Shown one piece after another: positions 32,591 to 43,500 of a stretch of 64,000 bases of DNA. Position 1 is the first letter of the stretch, and each line of letters begins with the position of its first letter. The DNA comes from Eledone cirrhosa. Its lineage: Eukaryota; Mollusca; Cephalopoda; Octopoda; Eledonidae. The translations under genes were made by a program, and so were the position numbers. The stretch is from positions 343,373,371 through 343,437,370 of the forward strand of contig OZ024743.1 in the NCBI GenBank assembly GCA_964016885.1, read 5' to 3'. The notes under the pieces were generated by a model. That model was not told where the DNA came from. It did not search any database and saw only the letters and a program-made list of their open reading frames with translations.

Positions 32591-32985
32591 CATACAACTA
32601 GCAGAATGCTAAACATAAAAATTTCTGAATGTATTATTATTTCTCCATTTAATATTGAAGTAAAAAGCTCAAATTTTGACACCTTTCTTAAAGAAAAATT
32701 TATTGAAATGACTTACAATCTTGAAACAATGTCTATATTCACATTTAAAGGAATTAAGTATTACTGGATGAACAAAACAACTGTAGCAAAATATTATCCC
32801 AAGATTTGTGCAACTGTTGAGTTCATTTTACTGGCTTTTCCAAGTTTGTATATAATGGAATTTGGGTTTATTCATGTGCATTATTTACTATTCAAGAACG
32901 CAGTGATTTGCAGCTCAAACTAACTAACTTGCAACCTAATACTTGTGATATTCTTCGTCTCCACCAAACCCATCCTTTCCATTAA
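32591..32985 (+). pseudogene. hAT-family transposase C-terminal remnant
   Basis: The ORF 32606-32923 shows the end of a hAT (ZBED5/FAM200-like) transposase dimerisation region: FKGIKYYW ... YYPKICATVEFILLAFPSLY IMEFGF, the F-P-S-x-Y-x-x-E-x-G-F pattern typical of the family. After a stop/frameshift at about 32921, another frame continues with LKLTNLQPN and LRLHQTHPF-like codons (32915-32980), also typical of these proteins. The N-terminal zinc finger and catalytic core are absent. The remnant ends where SINE-B inserted (32988). Non-functional. Confidence 0.7.
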
Positions 32986-32986
32986 C

Positions 32987-33178
32987 AAATAATTGTTTCT
33001 ACTTTAGGCACAAGGCCAGCAATTACCCAGTGCATTTATTTTATCGACCTCGTAAGGATGAACAGCAAAGTCAACCTCGGCGGGATTTGAACTCAGATTA
33101 TAAAGGGACGTAACTATGCTGGAAAGCATGGCGTCCGACCCTCTACCGATACTGCCAATCCACCGCCCTCAAATAATT
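32987..33178 (-). mobile_element. SINE-B (minus), near full-length, with 8-bp duplication
   Basis: Full SINE-B from ttgtttctactttaggcaca to gccaatccaccgcc. aaataatt flanks it at 32987-32994 and 33171-33178. Confidence 0.85.
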
Positions 33179-33519
33179 CAACCATTAAAGATGTGTTTGT
33201 ATTTATAGTTTACTGATTTTTTTTCTTGCTTAAGTTATATTAAACACTGGTGAATTAGCTATGTTTTGTAATTATATATTTGATAAATTTGTTTTGGAGT
33301 GAACCATTATCATCAAAGTCTGAGAAGATGCTTAACAGCATCAGATGAAATACCCTGTAGTATTTATTCACAGAGACAGGGCTTACCTTCTGAGTTCAAC
33401 CCTGAAAGAATAAAAGGCAAAGCTGACCTTAGAGGAATTCAATAAAATAAAGTACCAATCTAGGGCAAATGCTGGTTACCCTTATTAACACTAACCACTT
33501 TACAACATGAACTCAGTGC

Positions 33520-33597
33520 ATTATTTGTACCACCATCGTACCAGTAATGCACTGGCCTTGTGCCTAACGTAGAAACAATTATTTGCACCACCATCAC
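33520..33597 (+). mobile_element. 5'-truncated SINE-B with 15-bp target duplication
   Basis: Only about 43 bp of SINE-B 3' end remain (accagtaatgcactgg ... cgtagaaacaatt). It is bordered by atttgtaccaccatc (33521-33535) and atttgcaccaccatc (33581-33595), one mismatch apart. Confidence 0.75.
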
Positions 33598-33666
33598 TAG
33601 AGAGGTTGTCTGACCAGACTTAAGAATCCTCTCTGCCCTGTTACTGTTTTTATTCAGAATAACTGC

Positions 33667-33700
<34 letters not shown>

Positions 33701-33721
33701 CGAGAGAGCGAGAGAGCGATG
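33667..33721. repeat. (GA)n microsatellite with GCGAGA variants
   Basis: About 27 purine dinucleotide units with interspersed agcgag. Confidence 0.9.
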
Positions 33722-34375
33722 GATGGATATATAAAGAAATGAGATACAAGGATTAGTTAATTATAATTAAAATTTTTTTAAACTTATGTAATTTCAAGCT
33801 AATTTCCAGATGAGAAAAGAAATAATAAAAACTAGAGATTCCCTCAATTTTATTTAGGAGTATGAACAGAAAATTACTTGAGTGAGGTGGAATAATAGAG
33901 TGGTGTGGAAGGCACTATTTCATATATATGTGTATGCCATGTCATAATGACATGTGTATGTATTAACCTATAACTTCTGATAGTGTCATAGGGGCACTGC
34001 AGTGAGATACAGTGTGTCTTGGGTATTTTAAACCTGGCAGAGCTCATCCCTTCTCGAGGTCTGAATACAGTCTGATTTCTTACGGGGGGGGGGGGGGGGG
34101 GAGAAAGGAAATGAGAAAGAGGTATAGGAGGAAGAATCAACCCCAAAGTTGAACTGGTACTTTTTATCAACCTCGAAATAATGGTAGGTACAGTTGATCA
34201 TAGCAGGTTTTAATAACATTAACACAGCACAGGACATGTAAGAATTAATGTGTGCATGTTTATTGGTATGTAGACATGTTTATACTATTAGATAACGTGA
34301 ATGCTTTTAATTTTATTTAGTTTCTCCTAAACTTGTATATAAGGTGAAGAAGTATAGTAAGATAGAATGCTTTAA
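33722..34375. other. AT-rich spacer with poly-G run and old SINE-B
   Basis: An uninterrupted G run lies at 34084-34101. Old SINE-B-like words (tggtactttttatcaacctc) lie at 34150-34200. No gene. Confidence 0.5.
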
Positions 34376-34597
34376 CTCTTTAGCATTTAAACTGGCCATA
34401 TCTGGCTAGAAGTCTCTCACCTCTTTCTGTTCAAACCAACCATAACCAGCTGCTCATACTGACATTAAGGTATTGTTCTCAAAATATAAATAATATAAAA
34501 ATCTCATTAATTCGATATTATGTGAGATAATTAATTATATGAGGTAAAACCTTTACCATGAAAATATAGTAAATATAGTAATGTAAATGCTAAAGGG
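34376..34597 (-). mobile_element. MITE-1, copy 3
   Basis: Ends ctctttagcattta / taaatgctaaaggg with TTAA on both sides (34372-34375, 34598-34601). 222 bp, one of the two longest copies. Confidence 0.88.
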
Positions 34598-34609
34598 TTA
34601 AGGTATTTG

Positions 34610-35734
34610 TTTCAGCTCTCAAATCCCCAAAACGTCAATGTTGCCTTTCATCCATTCGAGGTCAATATATAACGTACCAGTTTAATACTGGGACTTACTG
34701 ATTTTCTCTATCTATATCCATTTATAACTATATCCGTACCTATACTCCAGTTTGATCATTATTATTAAGGGCTTTTCTTATTTCCTTATTAGCTCTTTAT
34801 GCTTAGTTTGGAACAGTAGCATTCTTAAAACCATGTTTGTATAAATGTTTTAAAGATTTCACAGTTCCATCTTCTGTATTAGAATGGTCATACTAGTGGC
34901 ATATTGATCAAGGGCTTAGCAGTAGTCATAAAGGATCAGTAGAGTGGTATTGAATTGTGGGCATCCCATTTAAAATATTTCAACAGTTGAACCATGGCAG
35001 TTATAAGTGAAAACAACCATGAGTGTCATATATTATTCAACACCCTATTTCAAACTGTATTATATCCATATAGCCCGTTTCAGTTCTCATGATATATGTT
35101 TGTAAATAATGTGTATTATGAGTAATTGGAACAAAATACTGACACTTCAGGTTAATACAATATTGGATCTTAAATTTGTAATGGCCATCCATTTGCTAAG
35201 GTTATCAGTGATGTAAGGAAGTTACTAATTAATATACAGAATTGCAATTCACTAGAATGAATTACAATAAAAAACATATGGGGAAAAGAATATATATGTG
35301 TATAGCTAGAAGGGTAAACAGACGTTAAATGGTAATTATGATTTTATGTGTGTATGTGTGTATAAAAGGTAAACAGAAATAACAACACAAATGGTACAGT
35401 ATATGCAAGGAATATATTAGTTTAACGCTTGAAATAGCAGTAAGAGAGGGGGGGGGAGCTAACAGCTGAAGTATATGATAAAGTTATATCTGTATAAATA
35501 CAGAGTGTGTAACCGAGACTGCACCAACTTGTACAAATATACACATATATCTAATATGTAAACATGCCAGAAAATACAAAATTCCCTGTAAATTGAAAAA
35601 GCTATAAATATCTTTAATTGATTTTCAGATTTAACTGGGTCTTCATCAGAAAACATTATATGCAAATTAGTGCATCCAATTCAGAACAATACTAATAGCA
35701 AATGGCTATATATACCCATCAAATATATGTTTCC
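34610..35734. other. AT-rich spacer, no gene seen
   Basis: Old SINE-B words lie at 34615-34700. A piece of the dispersed repeat of 5266 lies at 35405-35450, and a fragment resembling the 9928 inverted repeat at 35505-35580. Nothing else was recognised. Confidence 0.5.
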
Positions 35735-36905
35735 TTGTGGTTTAACATTCATTTTCCATGCCTGCATGATTTATGAGATAAATCAGGTCAAGTGCCCATG
35801 TCTTGCTCATATTGATCTGTATTATGACTTGGTTTCTCCAGCTGGATGCCATTCCTAACATGAACCACATTTACAGTGTGGACTAGGTGCTTTTTACTCA
35901 TGTCACCAGCATGACTACTATACAGGGTAGAGTGGAAGCCTGTTGTGTCACTGGCACAATCACCTTTCAGGGTGGCTTGACTGCTGCCTCTTGTCATGTT
36001 ACTAATATGACCACCTTACAGGGTGGGCTAAATGCTTTTTTGGTTATGGCAGCAGTATTGTGAGAGAGCAGATATGGAGCATGTCCAGCTTTTCATGCTT
36101 GTATGCATGGGTTGAACATGGCAGTAAAGGAACATCAAGTGTGGAAGGTGGAAAGGGGAAGTATACAAGTAGGACATGGATGAGGTGAATGGGATATTTA
36201 GCTAGTGAAGGCAAGGTATTAAGACTGGAGACGGGTAGGGAAAAGATTGCTGCAAACTGGAGTCCTCTATGTGTTTGTTTCATCCTGAAATGTTTGTTTC
36301 ATCCTGAAATGTTTGTTTCACCTTGCTCCTTTTTATATAGTTCTCATCCTCCTTGCGCATCACATAGCCATACCACCACAATCTCCTCTCCAGTACACTG
36401 CATGTGCCCCCTCTTATGCTCAGTTTCTCTCTCACTTCATTGACATTTCGGATGCACACTACTATTATACATCCATCAAAGTATGCAAGTTTCATTTCTT
36501 TCCAATCTTTGTAGATCCTCTGCATATTATACCTAGGTCTCACTTCCTTGCAGCATTCAATCTGTCTTTCATATTGAGGGAAAACTCTTTGTAGTTAACA
36601 GTGGTAGTCACTCCCTGAACTTTTTCCATTCCGTTCTCACCCAGGCTACAGTACTTTTAGAACTCCACCTCCCATGCTAATTTGTCACTCAGGTAAGAGA
36701 AGCTATCAACTACTTCTACGAATCCCTCAGAGCATATAATAGGGCTCGTTTCCTTTGAGCTCTTCCTGCTTACTGCTCCAGTGCATCTACCACATATAAA
36801 ACCTATGTTCTTTGCTAGCCTGTCTGAGATCCTGTTACATCTCTTGTGTATCCATAGTTTGCTTTTGAGACATGGGTAGGTAGGAATTCTATATTGTGCA
36901 TCCAA
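35735..36905 (-). mobile_element. LINE-I copy (minus) with long decayed 3' UTR
   Basis: Minus-strand reading starts at the finger (36905) and continues through thumb codons to a degraded 3' UTR at 35735-36130 with tail words (ggaatggcatccagctggag). A short direct repeat (gtttgtttcatcctgaaat) occurs near 36275-36310. Confidence 0.75.
36280..36905 (-). pseudogene. LINE-I finger and thumb fragments
   Basis: 36657-36905 encodes LKSKLWIHKRCNRISDRLAK, CGRCTGAVS and VVDSFSYLSDKL (motif E). 36280-36543 encodes VREKLSIRGG, VLERRLWWYGYVMRKEDENY. Several stops and frameshifts separate them. Confidence 0.8.
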
Positions 36906-36939
36906 TGAAAACTATGAATACACAAGAGATGCATACTGA

Positions 36940-37705
36940 GAGAGAAAAGGGACTACAAATAACATAGATGCACAGGAATAATTAGCAGTATGAGCACCTA
37001 TGAAATGAGTTCTGTCAAATGCCCAGAAAGCTTCCTAGATGTAATTAACAGCTTCTATTACTTAGAAGACCTAATTAACAGTGGAGGTGAATATTCCAAG
37101 CCCATATGAACAAAGGAGCTATTATCTCTGGTGACAACAAGGGCAGATTGCATGATGTTAGTGTGCAAAAGCAATTTTTCATGGTAGTAAAACATGGGCA
37201 TTGAAGGCAGAGGATGTGCAAAGGTTATAAAGAAACGAAACAAGCATGCTCCACTGGATATGTAATGCATTGAATGACAGCACAAATGAGCTGAATGAAA
37301 AAGTGGATTTAAAAGAAAGAAGACTGAGCTGGTACAGACATATGATGCATATGACAGATGGCAATTAAGTAAAGAAGCATCAAGAGTTCTAAGTGGAAGA
37401 AACATACCAAAGATAAAAACCAAAGAATACATGGGAAGAAATAATTAAACCTTTAACATTTACATTACTCTATATTTACTATTGCATTTTCACTATAAAC
37501 ACTTTATTTCACATAATAATAAGTATGAGCAGCCAGTTATGGCCAGTTTGAACAGGAGGTGAAAGAATTGTGGCAAGATACAGCCAGTTTAAATGCTAAA
37601 GGCTTAAAGCTAATCTCATGAGGCTGTACTTCACAAAAGAGAAGAATGAACTGCAACATGTGCCAAAATGCTATGCCAAAGGCTCAACCAACGCATGGAA
37701 AAACA
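36940..37705 (+). mobile_element. LINE-I fragment (plus), head-to-head with the previous copy and split by MITE-1
   Basis: Thumb codons are visible in the plus direction: VINSFYYLEDLINSGGE, HAPLDM-type and ELVQTYDAYDRW in broken frames, then WEEIIK at 37430-37448. The MITE interrupts here and the LINE resumes at 37608 with ANLMRLYFTK-like codons. Confidence 0.7.
37449..37603 (+). mobile_element. MITE-1, copy 4, short form, inside LINE-I
   Basis: Ends cctttaacattta / aaatgctaaagg, TTAA on both sides (37445-37448, 37604-37607). About 155 bp, so internally deleted relative to the others. Confidence 0.82.
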
Positions 37706-37761
37706 AACAAAAATCATGATGTATATATATATGACACACCTGTACAATTTCCATCTACACA

Positions 37762-37896
37762 ATTCTACTCATAGAATATTGGTCAAACTGCAGTTATGGT
37801 AGAAAACACTTCCCTAAGGTCTCATATCCCACAGTCAGATTGAGTCAAACCACTTGATTGCAAGGCAAGGCTTTTAACCACACAGTCATGTCTATG
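37762..37896 (-). mobile_element. SINE-E fragment (minus)
   Basis: Minus strand: gactgtgtggttaaaagcct, caagtggtttgactcaatct and ataactgcagtttg. Confidence 0.6.
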
Positions 37897-39021
37897 CTTA
37901 TACCTCATAAAGAAATTGTATTTATCTCATAAAAATACACAAAATATACTAAAAACTATTCTAAACAAATAGTTATTTAATGCAGCAAGTATTAAAAAGC
38001 TAATGAGAAATAATTATACAGCAGTGGGGAGATAACATTAGTCAAGGAAACATTTTAATTACAAAAAATGAGCCAAACAAGCTGGTCTTCAATGCAACAA
38101 CAAATGAAAAAAACATAATTTGTTTGACAACCATTAAACAAAATTATAGTCTTTATAATACAATATGTCCTCTTTAAAATGGTAGAGTGTGATTGTGGGA
38201 AATATAACTTGCACTTCTAACGGGTTAAACAACTATGTAGAGAGTCCCTCAGTTGTTCATTTTTAAAAAAGGAAATATAGTTTTGTTTGTTTTTTAACCA
38301 CAGGTCAGCTCTGAGCAAGTAGAGCTATGGTCAAGACGATTTCAGCTGTGACCAAGCCATCTTTTAAAGGATATGTAGAACTACCTTATCTAATGTGTCC
38401 ATTCCTTATTTAAGAAAGTAGGGTGGGATATGAGGGAGCTCTGGCTGCTATCTCTAGCAGGTTGAGTGACCACAATGATGCTATTGTTTATTCCTCAGTC
38501 AATCCTAATTAACCAGGCCAATGATCATGACAGTTCCAGTCATGACCATCACATTCTTTTAGGTGCATGTAAGCCTATATTATCTAAAGTCTGATTTTAG
38601 GAAAATTTGGCTGCTATTTCTAGCAGGTCATATAACTGCATAGAGGTTCCCTTACTGGATCATCAGTTATTCTAGAGGTTAAGAAGTTTTTACTAACTTC
38701 AAGACAATATTTACCTGAAAGCAGTAGATGAGACTATTCATGTGAAACAAATCCACAAGTGATGGCATGAAGATTAAACTGCTTTCTTTGTTTATTGGGA
38801 GATAAACTTAATCTGACACATAGTTTAATGCTGCCAACTGGCCCTTGGATGCCTTTAGTGGAGACCTCTATGTTGTAAACATTCAACTCAGGCCTTCAGT
38901 GAGAATACCTTCCTCTCATCAGTCATGGTGGCTCTGAAAAGTTTCATGATATCTACTGCCCTTCTCTCTCTGACTAACAGTAAAAAGAAAAGTTTCAAGA
39001 GTATCAATGATCTTCTCTTAA
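37897..39021. other. AT-rich spacer containing a repeat with two tandem units
   Basis: Within it, 38320-38690 holds two diverged units of about 166 bp (ctggctgctatctctagcag at 38441, ttggctgctatttctagcag at 38607) related to 29755-29985. No gene seen. Confidence 0.5.
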
Positions 39022-39219
39022 CCCTTTAGAATTTAAATCGGCTGTATCCAGCCAGAATTCTCTCACCTCTTTCTGTTCAAACAGGCAGCTCATACTGATG
39101 TTAAAGTATTGTTCTCAAAATAAATAATATCAAAATCTCATAGATTCGATATAATGTGAGATAAAGCCTTTACCATGAAAATACAATACTATATAGAGAG
39201 TAATGTAAATGCTAAAGGG
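39022..39219 (-). mobile_element. MITE-1, copy 5
   Basis: Ends ccctttagaattta / taaatgctaaaggg. Left flank TTAA (39018-39021), right flank TTAG, so one side has mutated. 198 bp. Confidence 0.85.
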
Positions 39220-39357
39220 TTAGAGGTTAAGTAAATTTTTTAGGCATGAGGCATTTTTTCTTGCCATTGTAACTCCTTTTTACTAACATCAAAAGATTTT
39301 GTGTATAGTATCAACATAAATAACAAGTAGATTTTGATACAAAGTTGGAAACTCTAG

Positions 39358-39578
39358 CCCTTTAGCAGTTAAACCAGCCATATCGGGCCAGAATTCTCTC
39401 ACCTCTTTCTGTTCAAACCAGTCATAACTGGCTGCTCTTACTTATGTTAAGGTATTGTTCTCAAAATAAATAATATCAAAATCTTGTAGATTTGATGTTA
39501 TGTGAAATAATTATATGAAATAAAGTGTTTGACGTGAAAATACAATAGTAAATATAGAGTAATGTAAATGCTAAAGGG
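39358..39578 (-). mobile_element. MITE-1, copy 6, flanked by CTAG
   Basis: Ends ccctttagcagtta / taaatgctaaaggg. Both flanks read CTAG (39354-39357 and 39579-39582) instead of TTAA, the only copy with a different 4-bp duplication. 221 bp. Confidence 0.85.
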
Positions 39579-39673
39579 CTAGTGAAGAGAGACTGGTCCA
39601 TGAAATTTCAGCTTCATGCATTATTTCACAAAAGCGCCAAAAACAGAGAAACTCTCAATGAAGAATTATTATA

Positions 39674-39919
39674 AATGATAAGTTAAAAAAGAACGATCGA
39701 CTTTCGTCAAATCGGATCGAGGAAACACTGTTTCCATTGGTCTTTCCAATTGCTAATACTATCTATCGGTCACAACTCCAGGTAAAAGGAGCAACGTGAA
39801 ATAAAGTGTCTTGCTCAAGGACATAACGCATTGCCTGGGCCAGGAACCGAACTAACAACCTCACAATTGGGAATCCAATTCTCTAGCCACTCAGCCACAC
39901 GCCTTAATGATAAGTTAAA
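39674..39919 (-). mobile_element. SINE-C (minus) with 14-bp target site duplication
   Basis: aatgataagttaaa at 39674-39687 and 39906-39919 bracket a SINE-C (about 39693-39905) of the same type as 29241-29455. Minus strand head aaggcgtgtggctgagtggc. Confidence 0.9.
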
Positions 39920-40342
39920 GCAACTAAATTTAAGTGGTTATGTGAATTCCCCTTCAGTAAATTTAGTTAGTCTGTCTTAAATTTAGAGCTTGTCTCAGTT
40001 TCATTGGCATGATACAACAGGGAGTACAAGATAGAATGCCAGTCCATTACAGGGTTAACAACCAGCTGCTGATACATATTTTTTCAGCTGATTCAGCTTA
40101 GTGGACTGAAGCAAAATGAAATGAAGTGTCTTGCTCAAGGACAATTCTTCACCCAGATGGAAATCACCTACACAGGAAGTAAATTTTCTGAATCAGAATT
40201 TGTATACATTCTTTTCAAATACAATTAAAAATAGTTGAGAAAAAATATTTTAAGTAGACCTATTTTTTTTATTAAAATACTAATTTGTTTTCTTTCCTCT
40301 GTGTTTACAATGACTGACTATTTGATCCTACGCCCAGTTTAT
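39920..40342. other. AT-rich spacer, no gene seen
   Basis: A SINE-like phrase (tgaaatgaagtgtcttgctcaagg) occurs at about 40117-40141. Confidence 0.45.
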
Positions 40343-40344
40343 GT

Positions 40345-40492
40345 TCATTTTGTGGTTAGGATATTTGGTTTGCAACCATGTGGTTATGAGTTCATTCCTG
40401 CTGCACAACACCTTGAACAAGTGTTTTTACTATAGCCTTGGGTTGACCAACGAATGCCTTGTCAATGGAATTTAGTAGACAGAAGTGTCATA
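40345..40492 (+). mobile_element. SINE-E
   Basis: gtggttaggatatttggttt, B-box-like ggttatgagttcattcctgc, gcacaacaccttgaacaagt, ctatagccttgggttgacca and tggaatttagtagacagaag, then CATA repeats. Confidence 0.75.
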
Positions 40493-40554
40493 TATACATA
40501 CATATACAAATATATAAACATACATACATATACACACATACATGATATATATAT

Positions 40555-41003
40555 GCCCCCACCGCAAGGTGGTCGTGGAGGTGCCACGGCAAAAAAGCAC
40601 CCAGCCCACACTGTAAAGTGGACGTGTAGGCGCCTCGAAAAAGCACCCAGCACTCACTGTAAATGAGGTTGGTGTTAGGAAGGGCATCCAGCTGTAGAAA
40701 TCAAGCCAAATCAGTTCCTGTATGAGCAAGGCATGGTCAGCCGACCAGACACTGCCCACAACAAGACAACCCGTCTAACCCATGCTAACGTGGAAGAACG
40801 GACGTAAAACAGTGATGATGATGATGATCATTATCATCATCATCCTCATCAACATCGATTAACATCCATCTTCAACACTAGCAGGAGTTAGACAGGTCTT
40901 ATTTTAAGGCAAGTTGTGTCGAGTGACCATGTCTCGCTCAAACAGGGGTGTTCCGGGCTGGTTTTCTATGGCTGGATGCCCTTCCTAACGCCAACCACAT
41001 TTA
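40555..41003. mobile_element. Two LINE-I/SINE-A 3' tails facing each other
   Basis: 40555-40825 is a plus-strand 3' UTR ending in (GAT)n. 40835-41003 is a minus-strand tail whose (ATC)n end meets it. The junction is gatgatgatgatcattatcatcatc at 40811-40850. Confidence 0.8.
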
Positions 41004-41036
41004 CATATATATATATATGTATGTATGTATGTATAT

Positions 41037-41563
41037 GTCAAGTTGCTCTCAAGTGCTACTAGTAACATGTAACCCAGTGCAACCTGTCTCATGGTCGAGT
41101 CGTTGGTGACTAAACCTGCACCCCCACCAAGCTAGCTTGGTGAGGAGGGTGATATTTGGACTCCCTGCTGGACGAAATACAAGACCCGGCAAAGGGTGGA
41201 AGAACTCAGCAGAGTCAACGACCATCCAAATAGCATTTTTTTTGTTTTATTTTTACACCTGGGAGTGAAAGGCCCTTAGTTGTTGTCACAACACCTCTCT
41301 AAGAGAGGGAAACTCTGAAAAGAACCTGCGGCTTCGGAAGCATCCGATGATATTGACTAATTCTCCTTTTCTGGTAGTGTTTTCGATGCTCGGAGAGTGG
41401 GATTGGTCGAGTGCAAGGCCTTTACCCACTTAAAAAACCTTCAAAGCATAGGCATTGCTTGTTTAGGATATGTTACAGGCTTTGTGGCTGGCGGTAGCCT
41501 AAAAGTGCACCAAACTCTAATCTGACAAACGATTGCAACACTCTTAGAGTTTGCAGCCATCAT
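41037..41563 (-). repeat. R1-related repeat (minus), diverged
   Basis: Its reverse complement aligns with R1 at both ends (start of R1 near 41563, ...ctcatggtcgagtcgttggt near 41092) and through aagcaatgcctatgctttga. The part at 41270-41470 also matches 54380-54560, upstream of LINE-III. Confidence 0.7.
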
Positions 41564-41570
41564 ATATGTA

Positions 41571-41592
41571 TATATTTATATATATATATATT

Positions 41593-41648
<56 letters not shown>

Positions 41649-41650
41649 TC
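41571..41650. repeat. (TA)n with periodic TTTA
   Basis: Almost pure AT alternation, self-complementary. Confidence 0.9.
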
Positions 41651-42437
41651 TTTCTTTTCAATGGCTGACAATACTTTACTGGCGCCACTCAAATAAGGTA
41701 GTTATTTAACCCATAAATGTATAGCAGTAATTTGAACTCTTTGCAAAATAGGCCAATGTGACCAACTTGCTGACCCTGTGGCACATAGATATTCAGTTTT
41801 TCTTTGTCTCAACCCGACGCCAGTTAGTCTGGAGAACAGGAATTTTTTGGTATAACACTTTCAGGGGACCAAAGCTGCTCACAGACAATCAATCAGAGTT
41901 TCTACTGACAAGCTAAGATGTAGTGGTCAGCTGTCTCACACAGAGCCCTTTAGGTCTCTCTCTCTCTTTGCTTCTCTCTTACTCTTGGTCTCTCTCACTA
42001 CCAAGCCAATAAAATCCCTCACATCCACAGATGTTTGGTAAATACATTTTTAATATTTTCACAAGCAAACACACATACATCATACCTGATACACAACATC
42101 ACACAATTCAAATGAGGTTATTTGTACTTCACGTATTGTGATATAACTTTGACAAAAGTTATACTTAATATATTAGTAACATAGCAGCTTTGTGTTATTG
42201 TGGTCAATATATTTAATTTCCTATGTGATCAAGGTAAATCACTTATCCAAGAAATCATCATCATCATGTACACTTAGTCACTTGCACACTGTATCAGGCA
42301 CACAAATCTTTTTTCGCCTACAATCTACACAACAGTGACCACACAACTAAGCAATCCAAGTGAGTACACACAACCAAATCAACTCCAAAACACACCACTA
42401 TCTCATCTCAACATCCATCACACACAATACCTGCAAC

Positions 42438-42477
<40 letters not shown>

Positions 42478-42576
42478 TTTATATAATCGTTTTTACACGC
42501 TTGCATATATGTGTGTGTATGTACTGCATCTGTTTACGTTTCCGCCTGTGTTTATTTCCTGTAACTTAATGATTAG
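41651..42576. other. Spacer, no recognised gene
   Basis: (TC)n-like tract at about 41958-42000, (TA)n at 42439-42469 and a T run. aataaaatccc at 42008. Possibly decayed repeats; nothing named. Confidence 0.45.
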
Positions 42577-42715
42577 ACAAAAAGAGGTTGATGAAATTAG
42601 TACCAGACTTTAAAAGACAGTATTGGGGTCAATATGATCGTTTAATTGAAAGTGGTGCCCGAGCATGGTCGCTGTTTAATAGCTGAAACTAATAAAAGAG
42701 TAATAATATTAAAAG
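42577..42715 (+). mobile_element. 3' half of a SINE-E-type element
   Basis: gaggttgatgaaattagtac, ggtgcccgagcatggtcgct and gctgaaactaataaaagag are words of the long SINE-E 3' half. The ggtgcccgagc phrase looks like a primer-binding site but the rest matches the SINE pattern. Confidence 0.5.
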
Positions 42716-43018
42716 ACTGTTTTTAAATTTCCACTTCACTGGTTGTTACATTATAGTAGAGAGGTAGTCTCAAATTATTATATAAAACTAGGTGTAGATA
42801 AATTTACTTTGAAAACGTAACAACTAGGTAAAAACAAAACTGGAGACCTCTGACCTAAGCCATCTGGAAAAAGTATGCAATGAGTCATGCAAAATTTGAA
42901 AGGATATTCATTATTGACTTTCATATTTTAGTGAAAATATCACCTCACCCCAGTTCTGCACCTCAAACAAAACTATTATTATTATTACGTCAGCAGTATT
43001 ATTCATCTGGATGCTTTC

Positions 43019-43360
43019 ACTGCAAAACTGAAAGTAATTTCCACATGCCATCATCATCATCATCATTTTATGTTAAATGACGATGATGAAGGCATGTGGA
43101 ATTGCTTTCAGTTGGCAACCATGCCAAATACAACCTATAAAATAGTACTACAAAGCACTATACACACCTTATAGTGTGATTATAATAATGATGATAAGGA
43201 AGAGGAGGGCAAGTAGAATTGTTTTCAGTTTTGCAGTAAAAGCATGCCATATTTTCTATTCTTTATTTGATGTTTTTATAAACATTCTGCATAAAGTGTG
43301 TATAGTGCTTTATAGCACTATTTTATAGATTGTATTTGGCATGGCAGCCAATTGGCAGAA
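43019..43360. repeat. Nested inverted repeats
   Basis: Arm A (43023-43064, gcaaaactgaaagtaatttc...) pairs with A' (43076-43116, ...ggaattgctttcagttgg). A second A'-like copy lies at 43205-43240. Arm B (43108-43168, ccatgccaaatacaacctat...) pairs with B' (43298-43358, ...gattgtatttggcatgg). The structure could be a decayed small TIR element. Confidence 0.75.
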
Positions 43361-43384
43361 TCATTAGAGCTCAGGAGAAAATAA

Positions 43385-43500
43385 ATGCCTTGTGGTATTT
43401 GTTCTGGCTCTGTACACTCTCAGTCCAAATGCCACTAAGGTCAACTTTGCCTTTCACCCTTTTGGGGGCCAATAAAATAATGTAACAGTCCAGGACAGTA
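43385..43500 (+). mobile_element. Old SINE-B copy
   Basis: gtccaaatgccactaaggtc and aactttgcctttcacccttt align with SINE-B. Confidence 0.55.

Noticed and set aside
33874..34237. Pro/Ser-rich minus-strand ORFs over the G run
   Set aside because: Composition comes from the poly-G tract and old SINE sequence; no motif.
42650..42680. ggtgcccgagcatgg as a retroviral primer-binding site
   Set aside because: No LTR ends nearby, and the phrase lies within a 3' SINE-E-type sequence.
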